Shown here: one piece after another, positions 9,874 to 16,637 of the stretch
Position numbering within the stretch: the first letter of the stretch is position 1
Layout of the letters: each line of letters starts with the position of its first letter
Origin: JAVVHH01 sp965199585
GTDB lineage: Bacteria; Pseudomonadota; Alphaproteobacteria; Acetobacterales; Acetobacteraceae
Assembly: GCA_965199585.1 (NCBI GenBank)
Contig: CBDASI010000002.1
Span: 1,426,001 to 1,490,000 of the forward strand
Direction of reading: 5' to 3'
DNA: 64,000 nt
Notes under the pieces: model-generated
Database searches by the model: none
Told to the model about the DNA's origin: nothing
The model's input: only the letters and a program-made list of their open reading frames with translations
Made by a program: the position numbers and the translations under genes

Positions 9874-10637
9874 GCTTTGCTCTGCTCCAATTGTGCCGTC
9901 GGGGCCGGCGTCGCTTGGCCGCCCAATAGCCGTATCGCCTCGCGGTAGCCATGCACCGTGCCGACATCCACGTAGCTCTCGCCGGCGCGGACGCCCCAGG
10001 CCTGCCCGCCGGCCTGCAGCCAGGCGTTGATGAGGGTGCCCATGAACTCGTCCTGCCGCTCACGCTCGAGCCAGAGGCGATGCAGCTCGAACAGGGTCCG
10101 GCCGGGCATCTTAAAGGCGCCCCAGATCCAGTTGGAGCGCGCGCTGGCCGACTTGACCTCGATCTGCACGACCCGGCCATCGTCGCCCAGCACCACCGCG
10201 TCGAACAGCTCGGGCCGCTCGACCGGGAACAGCAGAAAGGTCAGCCGATCGTCCGGCAGGCCCGCCAGCGCGTCCGACGGGAACCAGATCGTGTCCGGCA
10301 AGCCGATCAGCACCGGCTCATCCGGAGGAACGACGGACAGCGCCCGGAAGATGGCGTCGCACAGCCCGGCCGCCCCGGCCTGGCAGACATAGGCAATGTC
10401 CACGTCGCCGACCGCCGCACCGTAATACTGCAGGATGTCGCTTTTGAACGGCGAGATCACGAAGCAGATCTTGTCGGCGCCAGCGCGGACCATGCGCTCG
10501 ATGAGGTATTCGCTCACCGCCCGCGGCCGCTCGACGCCGCTGGTATCCAGGCGTGAGCCGACCGGGAGCAGTTCCTTGCTGAACGCCAGCGGCTGGATGC
10601 GCGTGCCGTTGCCGGCGGCGGGGATGATGCCCCACAT
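9870..10637 (-). CDS. Sugar-phosphate nucleotidyltransferase
   Basis: Protein of 255 residues of the NTP-transferase family that activates a sugar-1-phosphate to a nucleotide sugar. The nucleotide-binding loop is IIPAAGNGTRIQPL near the N-terminus, followed by SKELLPVG, which stands for the usual PK-LLPV. A further active-site mark is VLIGLPDTIWFPSDAL, where a D-T-x-F/W motif is expected. An apparent extension to 10835 lies within the upstream gene and has no family similarity; the start is the ATG at 10637, ten bases after the upstream stop. It probably supplies the donor for one of the transferases of the cluster. Confidence 0.85.
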   Translation of the reverse strand: MWGIIPAAGNGTRIQPLAFSKELLPVGSRLDTSGVERPRAVSEYLIERMVRAGADKICFVISPFKSDILQYYGAAVGDVDIAYVCQAGAAGLCDAIFRALSVVPPDEPVLIGLPDTIWFPSDALAGLPDDRLTFLLFPVERPELFDAVVLGDDGRVVQIEVKSASARSNWIWGAFKMPGRTLFELHRLWLERERQDEFMGTLINAWLQAGGQAWGVRAGESYVDVGTVHGYREAIRLLGGQATPAPTAQLEQSKA

Positions 10638-10647
10638 CAGCCGGCGC

Positions 10648-11733
10648 TCACTGAACGGAGACCGGCATCTTGGCCATCTCGAACGCGGCGACCATCTCGG
10701 CGGCGCGCCGCGCGGCGCTGTGCTCCTCGATGGCGCGCGCCCGCGCCCGGCTCGCGATCCGTGCCAACGCCTCGTCGCCGAGCTGCAGCGCCGCCATCGC
10801 GTCCTCCGTGGTGTGCGCCACGAGGATTTCCTCACCCGGCACGAAGAACGCGTCCAACCCGGCGAACCAGTCCGACAGGATCGGCACGCCGCACGCCGCC
10901 GCCTCGAACAGCCGGCCGGACGGGCACCAGCCCATTCGCGCCATCGCGTCGCGCGTGATGTTCAGCGTCAGGCGCGACGAGGAGTAGAAGGCCGGGTGCG
11001 CCGGCGGCGGGAGATGCCGCACGAAGTAGGTGTTGGCGGTCCACGGGAAAGTGTCCGGATATTGCGCGCCGCCGATGACGAAGCGCTCGTCCGGCAGGCG
11101 CCGTGCGGGTTCGACGAACAGCCGTTCGAGTGCGGCCTGCCGGTCGGTCGCGTAGGTGCCGAGATAGGATAGCAGCGCCACGTAGTCCGGGCGCTTGTCC
11201 GCGGGGCGATGGAGCGCCGGGTCGACGGAGCCGTAGATTGGCACCGCTCGGCGCGCGCCGAGTTGGCTGCGTAAGGCGTCCAGCGCGCCGCCCCCGGTGT
11301 AGCTCAGCACGAGGTCGAAGGGCGCCAACCCGTCCGGCCCAATATAGCCGACATCCTCGCCCGCCGCGATCCGCGCCAGCGTCACCGGCGTATCGAGATC
11401 GTAGAAGCAGCGCACCGCCAGGTCGGTGGCGAGCACCAGTTCCGTCGCGGCGAGGCCGTCCGGGCAATAGGAGGTGACCATGCCCACGTCGGCGTCGGCC
11501 AGCGCGGCTTGCGCTCGCGGAAGGGCGCCCGCCCAGTCCTCGTACAGCACCAATTCCCCGCCCGGGGGCAGCGTATGGAGATCACGGTTAGCGGCGTAAT
11601 ACGGCACGTCTTTCTCGAAGAAGACGACCCGGTGCCCGGCTTCGACCAGCGCCTGGATCAGTCCGCGCCACAGCGCCGCGTGCCCGTTGCCCCAGGACGA
11701 GCTGACCGCCAGCCCGAAGATGACGATCTTCAC
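10648..11733 (-). CDS. CgeB-like glycosyltransferase, copy 2
   Basis: GT-B protein of 361 residues resembling the spore-maturation protein CgeB family. It starts KIVIFGLAVSSSWGNGHA, has FYDLDTPVTLARI in the middle, and carries the donor-domain stretch SGRLFEAAACGVPILSDWFAGLD followed by PGEEILVA. The initiation codon is GTG within a GTGA overlap with the upstream paralogue. The two genes encode clearly related proteins that share SSWGNGHA, FYDIDTP/FYDLDTP, GTY-TDRQ and PGEEILIA/PGEEILVA, so they arose by tandem duplication. The sugar and acceptor are unknown. Confidence 0.85.
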   Translation of the reverse strand: MKIVIFGLAVSSSWGNGHAALWRGLIQALVEAGHRVVFFEKDVPYYAANRDLHTLPPGGELVLYEDWAGALPRAQAALADADVGMVTSYCPDGLAATELVLATDLAVRCFYDLDTPVTLARIAAGEDVGYIGPDGLAPFDLVLSYTGGGALDALRSQLGARRAVPIYGSVDPALHRPADKRPDYVALLSYLGTYATDRQAALERLFVEPARRLPDERFVIGGAQYPDTFPWTANTYFVRHLPPPAHPAFYSSSRLTLNITRDAMARMGWCPSGRLFEAAACGVPILSDWFAGLDAFFVPGEEILVAHTTEDAMAALQLGDEALARIASRARARAIEEHSAARRAAEMVAAFEMAKMPVSVQ

Positions 11734-12833
11734 GCCGACACCCGCCGCTTCTCCTGCATCTGCAACGCCTGGCGCGCGTAGGTCTCCAGCTCCTCGGCCC
11801 GGTGGTCGCCGGTATGGGCCGCCAGGACCCGGGCGCGCCCGGCCGCGCCGATCGCAACGCGCTGCGCCTCCGGTATCGAGCGGATGATCGCCAGCACCTC
11901 GTCCGTCCCGCGCGCGATCAGGATCTCCTCGCCGGGCGTGAACAGCTCGTCGAGGCCCTCCCACCAATCGCTGATGATCGGCGTTCCGCAACAGGCCGCC
12001 TCGAACAGCCGCACGCTGGGACTATGGCCGCGCCGCACCATGTCGGCCCGCGTCACGTTCAGCGTGAAGCGCTGGGCGGCGTAGAAGTCGCGATGTTCCG
12101 CCGGCGGCGAGTGCTCGATCCGCTCGACGTTGCCGGGCCAGCTCACCCCATCCGGATAGAGCGGGCCGGCGACGACGAAACGTCCCTCGGGCCAGGTACG
12201 CGCCGGCGTGCACAACAGGTTCTCTAGGACCGGCTGCCGGTCGGTGCTGTAGGTGCCGAGATAGCCGAGGTCCCACCGGATCGCCACGTCCGGCGCCGGT
12301 TGGTAGAGGTCGGGGTCCGCCGAGCAATAGAGCGGTCGCGCCGCCCTCGCGCCCCAGCGATGCTCCAGCTCCTGCAGCGTCGGGCCGCCGGTGAATGACA
12401 GATAAAGGTCGTATCGACGCAGCACGTCGGCGGCCAGGTATTCGCACGACCCGCTGTCGAGCGCCGCCAGCGTCACCGGTGTGTCGATGTCGTAGAACCC
12501 GGTCACGCCGCGGGCGAGGGACTGCACGATGCGCCCAACCTCGGTGCCTTCCGGCACGTAGGACCCCACGATGACCAGATCGGCCGACGCGATCGCCGGC
12601 GCCCATTTGGTCGTGAGCGCATCGAGCGTGTCATACAGCGCCGTCTCGCCATATGGCGGTTCGGCGAGGTCGCGGTTCTCGGCATACCAGGGCTTGTCGC
12701 GCTCCAGGAACAGCACCGTGTGCCCACGGCGCGCCAGGCCGCGCACCAGACCGCGATAGGTCGTCGCGTGTCCGTTGCCCCAGGACGACGTGATCGTCAG
12801 TCCGAGGATGACGATGCGGAGGCCTCTATCCAT
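11730..12833 (-). CDS. CgeB-like glycosyltransferase, copy 1
   Basis: GT-B protein of 367 residues, paralogous to the next gene. The N-terminal Rossmann strand reads LRIVILGLTITSSWGNGHAT, then VLFLERDKPWYAENRDL. The C-terminal donor domain has SVRLFEAACCGTPIISDWWEGLDELFTPGEEILIA, the same layout as CgeB. The open frame extends upstream to 13277, but that portion lies inside the GT9-like gene and has no matching features. The ATG at 12833, followed by DRGLRIV and five bases after the upstream stop, is taken as the start. Confidence 0.85.
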   Translation of the reverse strand: MDRGLRIVILGLTITSSWGNGHATTYRGLVRGLARRGHTVLFLERDKPWYAENRDLAEPPYGETALYDTLDALTTKWAPAIASADLVIVGSYVPEGTEVGRIVQSLARGVTGFYDIDTPVTLAALDSGSCEYLAADVLRRYDLYLSFTGGPTLQELEHRWGARAARPLYCSADPDLYQPAPDVAIRWDLGYLGTYSTDRQPVLENLLCTPARTWPEGRFVVAGPLYPDGVSWPGNVERIEHSPPAEHRDFYAAQRFTLNVTRADMVRRGHSPSVRLFEAACCGTPIISDWWEGLDELFTPGEEILIARGTDEVLAIIRSIPEAQRVAIGAAGRARVLAAHTGDHRAEELETYARQALQMQEKRRVSA

Positions 12834-12838
12834 GCATC

Positions 12839-13810
12839 CTAAGAACCCGTTTGAACGTCTACAGTTCCCGCCCCTACCAGCCGGGTCAAGTCGGCAACCA
12901 CCGCCTGCACCGGCGCGTGCCAGTCGCCGGCTCGAAGCTGCCGGTATTTCCGTATGCCGGCATACCAGGGACTGCCGTCGGGATCGCCGCCATCGCCGGC
13001 CAGCCATCGCCAGTCGGGCGCCGTATCCAGCAACAGCCAGACCGGCACCCCGATCGCGCCGGCCAGGTGCGCCACCATGGTATCGACCGTGATCACCAGA
13101 TCGAGCCCGGCGATCGCGTGTGCCGTGTCCAGCACCGCGTCCGGGCAGGGGGTCATCCCCGGCAACGCCAACCCCTTCTGTAGGCTGTGCAGAGTCAGCT
13201 CCTCCAACGCCAATGTCGCGATCGCCGTCTCCGGCATCGAGCGCTCCGGCCGCCAGCCCGGCCGAACCTGCCAACACACGCCTGCCCGCAACGGGCTGCT
13301 GCCGCGCCGTCGTTCGATCGGCAGGTATGGCACCGGGCGCGGCGGCAGGCGCAGCGCATGTGCAAGCTCCATGACCTCGATCGCCACGCCGCCGGGCGGG
13401 AGCGGGTAGGGCGACGCCGGATTGAACGGCAGGACGCGATCAGCGGCGCCCATCGCCGTCATTAGGGGTAGCAGCTCGGCCTGCACCTCGAGCATCACCC
13501 GTGCCGCGCGCGCCCGCAGCGGCGCGAAATAGCGGCAGAACTGCAGCGTGTCGCCGAGCCCATGATAGCAGCGGACCAGGACGTCGCGGCCATCGAGCGG
13601 CGTCCCGTCCCAGAGCCAGCGTAGGTGATAGGGCTGGCGGGAATCGTCCCGCTCGGCGGGGTCGCGCATGGTCAGCACTTGGTCGCTCGCCTGCCAGGCC
13701 GCGGCGAAATCGCCCTGCTGCATGGCGGCGAACCATGCCGCGCCCACCCGGTCCCACTCGGCCCGGCGGTCAGCTCTCATCATTGATTGAGGCAGCTCGG
13801 CTTGTTGCAT
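12839..13810 (-). CDS. GT9-like glycosyltransferase (heptosyltransferase-related domain)
   Basis: Protein of 323 residues. The part after residue 80 resembles the GT9-like domain often attached to TPR proteins: VLVRCYHGLGDTLQFCRYFAPLRARA, then VMLEVQAELLPLM, and near the end GLDLVITVDTMVAHLAGAIGVPVWLLLDTAPDWRW. The last stretch is the donor-binding D-T/S-x3-H-L-A-G motif. The N-terminal 75 residues look like a short TPR remnant (AWFAAMQQGDFAAAWQASDQVL). It is the first gene of the minus-strand cluster, 56 bases from the divergent nhaA, so the cluster promoter probably lies in that gap. Confidence 0.8.
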   Translation of the reverse strand: MQQAELPQSMMRADRRAEWDRVGAAWFAAMQQGDFAAAWQASDQVLTMRDPAERDDSRQPYHLRWLWDGTPLDGRDVLVRCYHGLGDTLQFCRYFAPLRARAARVMLEVQAELLPLMTAMGAADRVLPFNPASPYPLPPGGVAIEVMELAHALRLPPRPVPYLPIERRRGSSPLRAGVCWQVRPGWRPERSMPETAIATLALEELTLHSLQKGLALPGMTPCPDAVLDTAHAIAGLDLVITVDTMVAHLAGAIGVPVWLLLDTAPDWRWLAGDGGDPDGSPWYAGIRKYRQLRAGDWHAPVQAVVADLTRLVGAGTVDVQTGS

Positions 13811-13866
13811 AAGTAATCCGTAGGGGCGCCGGTCAGAGGCTGCTCAGGCAAGGAAATCCATATTCC

Positions 13867-15039
13867 ATGGTAAAATCGGTGGCGGCAACGGCCTCGACGT
13901 GGGCCGAATTCCTGCGATTCATGCGCACCGAAAGCGTCGGCGGAGCGCTGCTCATCCTCTCCGGCCTGGTCGCGTTGATCTGGGCCAACTCTCCGGCCAG
14001 TGCTTCGTATGAGCACGTGCTGGAGCTGGCACTCGGCCCGATGCCGCTCCATCTCTGGATCAACGACGGGCTGATGGCCGTCTTCTTCCTGCTGGTCGGG
14101 CTCGAATTGCGCCGCGAAATGACGGTCGGCGAGCTCGCCTCGGCCAGCCGCCTCGCGGCGCCGGCCATCGCCGCGCTCGGCGGCATGCTGGTGCCGGCGA
14201 TGATCTTCTCCGCCTTCAACTTTCACGACCGCGCGCTGATGCGTGGCTGGGCCGTGCCCGTCGCCACCGACATCGCCTTCGCGCTGGCGGTGCTGAGCGT
14301 GCTTGGCAACCGGATCCCGATCGCGCTGAAGGTGTTCCTCACCGCGCTGGCCATCATCGACGATCTCGGCGCCATCGTGGTGATCGCACTGTTCTACTCA
14401 AGCTCGCTCGACCTCGTCATGGTGGGCGGCGCCGTCGCCGTGATCGCGGTGCTATGGGGGCTCAACCGGGCGGGCGTCCGCACGCTGGTGCCGTTCATCG
14501 TCGGCGGCCTGGTCCTCTGGGTGCTGGTGTTCCGCTCCGGCCTGCATGCCACGCTGGCCGGGGTCGCGCTCGCCTTCGTGCTGCCCGCCTCGCCCGGCGC
14601 CGAATCGGGCGGGAGCAGCCCGGCGCTCCGCATCGAGCACGCGCTGCACCCCTGGGTCGGCTTCCTCATCCTGCCACTGTTCGGCCTGGCCAATGCCGGG
14701 CTGAATTTCGGGACGCTGCCCGCCGGCGCCTGGCGCGACACGCTGGCGCTGGGCACGGCAGCCGGGCTGGTGTTCGGCAAGCAGCTCGGCGTATTCGGCG
14801 CCGTGAGCCTGGCCGCGCGGCTGAAGCTGGCGGTGCTGCCGGCCGGGGTGACCCGGGCGCAGCTCTATGGCGGCTGCATCCTCTGCGGCATCGGCTTCAC
14901 CATGAGCCTGTTCATCGGCGACCTGGCCTTCCGCGCCACGCCGCGCGGCGACGAGGTCAAGCTCGCCGTGTTCGCAGGCTCACTCGTCTCGGCGGTGGTC
15001 GGGCTGATCGTCCTCGCCCTGGCGACGAGGCGGCGCTAG
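13867..15039 (+). CDS. nhaA: Na+/H+ antiporter NhaA
   Basis: Inner-membrane sodium/proton antiporter of 390 residues, the standard NhaA length, with about twelve membrane segments. The ion-binding aspartates lie in VATDIAFALAVL and in TALAIIDDLGAIVVI, the paired DD of transmembrane segment V. The C-terminus has GGCILCGIGFTMSLFIGDLAF. It stands alone, divergent from the glycoconjugate cluster and 30 bases before the nitroreductase gene. AGGAA lies about eleven bases upstream of the ATG. Confidence 0.96.
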   Translation: MVKSVAATASTWAEFLRFMRTESVGGALLILSGLVALIWANSPASASYEHVLELALGPMPLHLWINDGLMAVFFLLVGLELRREMTVGELASASRLAAPAIAALGGMLVPAMIFSAFNFHDRALMRGWAVPVATDIAFALAVLSVLGNRIPIALKVFLTALAIIDDLGAIVVIALFYSSSLDLVMVGGAVAVIAVLWGLNRAGVRTLVPFIVGGLVLWVLVFRSGLHATLAGVALAFVLPASPGAESGGSSPALRIEHALHPWVGFLILPLFGLANAGLNFGTLPAGAWRDTLALGTAAGLVFGKQLGVFGAVSLAARLKLAVLPAGVTRAQLYGGCILCGIGFTMSLFIGDLAFRATPRGDEVKLAVFAGSLVSAVVGLIVLALATRRR

Positions 15040-15069
15040 AACCGGCATCACACTTCTGGATGCTCCTGC

Positions 15070-15666
15070 ATGACCACCGTAGGCCCCCGCACGTCCGACC
15101 ATGACATCGACCCGCTGTTCCTGGAGCGCTGGTCTCCGCGCGCCTTTTCTGGCGAAGCGATCCCCGAGCCCGTGCTGATGCAGATCTTCGAGGCTGCCCG
15201 CTGGGCCGCCTCGGCCTACAACTCGCAGCCGTGGCGCTTCGTCTATGCCCGCCGCGACACGCCGTCATGGGAGACCATGTTGAGCCTGTTCGTGGAAGGC
15301 AACCGCATCTGGTGCGAGAAAGCCGGCGCGCTGATCGTCATCGCGTCCGACTCGTTATTGCTGCCGCCGGGCAAGGACACAAAGGTCCCGTCGCATAGCC
15401 ATTCCTATGACGCCGGCGCCGCTTCGGCGAACCTGGCGCTGCAGGCGACCCGGCTCGGTTGGTATGCGCATGGCATGATCGGCTTCGACCGTGAGCGCGC
15501 GTTTGCCGAGCTGGGCTTCGGGGAAGGCTACCGGGTCGAGGCCGCGATGGCGATCGGTCGGTTGGGCGACAAGTCCACCTTGCCGGAGACGCTGCAGGCC
15601 CGCGAGAGCCCCAACGGCCGCAAGCCGCTGGCAGAACTCGTGTTCGAAGGCAAATACGTGACTTGA
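15070..15666 (+). CDS. Nitroreductase family FMN oxidoreductase
   Basis: FMN-dependent oxidoreductase of 198 residues. The N-terminus reads LFLERWSPRAFSGEAIPEPVL and EAARWAASAYNSQPWRFVYA, where the R-S/W-S-P-R-xF and N-S-Q-P-W marks bind the flavin phosphate. Later AASANLALQATRLGWYAHGMIGFD matches the second flavin-binding block, and VEAAMAIGRLGD ends the fold. Substrates in this family range from nitroaromatics to quinones. It lies 30 bases after nhaA and is followed by a hairpin and then the promoter region of the respiratory operon. Confidence 0.9.
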   Translation: MTTVGPRTSDHDIDPLFLERWSPRAFSGEAIPEPVLMQIFEAARWAASAYNSQPWRFVYARRDTPSWETMLSLFVEGNRIWCEKAGALIVIASDSLLLPPGKDTKVPSHSHSYDAGAASANLALQATRLGWYAHGMIGFDRERAFAELGFGEGYRVEAAMAIGRLGDKSTLPETLQARESPNGRKPLAELVFEGKYVT

Positions 15667-15672
15667 AATCAT

Positions 15673-15704
15673 GGCGGGGCAGGTCGTGATCGACCTACCC
15701 CGCC
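15673..15704 (+). terminator. Hairpin after the nitroreductase gene
   Basis: GGCGGGG at 15673-15679 pairs with CCCCGCC at 15698-15704. An inner GGTC/GACC stem (15682-15685 with 15692-15695) lies beyond a two-base mismatch, with a six-base loop. It begins six bases after the stop codon. The following CGGTTATTGC is only weakly T-rich, so termination efficiency is uncertain. Confidence 0.6.
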
Positions 15705-15938
15705 CGGTTATTGCTGGCGCGATGACAATTTATAAACAATGTTGTTACTGTAGTTGACTGCCTTGAACCTGTTGGGTTCAGCTTTAGTCAAGTCCTGGCG
15801 TTGCAATCGATTACAGTTGATCGAAGACTCTCGTTCGATGTCACGGCGTTGTTGCAGCGGCCTTGTTCGTCAGTCATGTTGTCCAGAGACAATGCGAATG
15901 TTCGATAGACCACCGCGTTCGGCGCGGCTCCCGCGCTG
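15705..15938 (+). promoter_or_regulatory. AT-rich leader of the complex III/oxidase operon
   Basis: This is the longest intergenic stretch of the window and clearly lower in GC than its surroundings. It contains TTTATAAA at 15729-15736, a palindrome-like AACAATGTTGTT just after it, a TTGACT hexamer at 15754-15759, and a small perfect hairpin (15764-15769 with 15775-15780, loop five). No -10 hexamer sits at the right distance from TTGACT, so no start site is proposed. A short open frame crosses it (15754-15939) but has no coding character. Confidence 0.4.
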
Positions 15939-16637
15939 ATGCCGAGCGATACGACGCCGGATGCCGTCCGCGGCCGACCGCCCCAGCTCTTCGCGCCCGG
16001 AGCAGATGCGGTGCTGCGCCTCGTGCTGTGGTCGATCGTGCTGCTGATCGTCGGCGGCGGCATCATGGTGCTGGCCTGGTCGTACGGCGGCTTCGTCGGT
16101 TCGGTCGGCGTCGCGCCGGACCAGCCGGTGCCGTTCAGCCATAAACACCATTCGGGCGAGCTTGGCCTCGACTGCCGCAACTGCCACGAGCAGGTGGAGC
16201 AGCAGGCGACCGCTGGGCTGCCGCCGACGCACACCTGCATGACGTGTCATTCCGAGATCTGGACCGGCTCCTCGATGCTCGCACCGGTGCGCGACAGCCT
16301 GGCCAAGGACGATCCGCTGCATTGGACCCGGGTGAACCGACTGCCGGACTATGTCTATTTCAATCATTCGATCCACATCACCAAGGGCGTCGGCTGCTCG
16401 TCCTGTCACGGTGCGGTCAACGAAATGCAGCTCACCTACGCCGCGCAATCCTTCCGCATGGAGTTCTGCCTGACCTGCCATCGCGCCCCGGAGCAGTTCG
16501 TGCGCCCGGAAAAGGAGATCTGGAACATGCAGTGGCAGCCGCCGGCCGACCAGGCAACGCTGGGCCCGGCGCTGGTCAAGCAGAACCATATCCTCGGGCC
16601 GCAGCAGCTCACCGACTGCTCGATCTGTCACCGGTGA
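15939..16637 (+). CDS. actA: Alternative complex III subunit ActA, pentaheme cytochrome c
   Basis: Membrane-anchored multiheme cytochrome of 232 residues. One transmembrane segment near residues 28-50 (LVLWSIVLLIVGGGIMVLAW) anchors a periplasmic domain with five CxxCH heme sites at residues 79, 100, 153, 177 and 227. FSHKHHSG and FNHSIHITKGVGCSSCHG supply distal histidine ligands as in ActA of Rhodothermus and Flavobacterium complexes. It starts the quinol:electron-acceptor oxidoreductase operon, and its stop overlaps the GTG start of actB as GTGA. Confidence 0.93.
   Translation: MPSDTTPDAVRGRPPQLFAPGADAVLRLVLWSIVLLIVGGGIMVLAWSYGGFVGSVGVAPDQPVPFSHKHHSGELGLDCRNCHEQVEQQATAGLPPTHTCMTCHSEIWTGSSMLAPVRDSLAKDDPLHWTRVNRLPDYVYFNHSIHITKGVGCSSCHGAVNEMQLTYAAQSFRMEFCLTCHRAPEQFVRPEKEIWNMQWQPPADQATLGPALVKQNHILGPQQLTDCSICHR

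Noticed and set aside
15705..15938. FNR- or CRP-type operator in the respiratory operon leader
   Set aside because: TTGAT-like half sites occur, but no full TTGAT-N4-ATCAA or TGTGA-N6-TCACA palindrome was found.
15754..15939. Possible small gene upstream of actA
   Set aside because: It has no ribosome site, an unusual codon pattern and no recognisable sequence, and it fills the only long AT-rich leader. Treated as regulatory DNA.
16244..16633. N-terminal extension of actB within actA
   Set aside because: The added 130 residues are a shifted reading of the pentaheme cytochrome. The GTGA overlap start gives the expected N-terminus with the twin-arginine-like segment.
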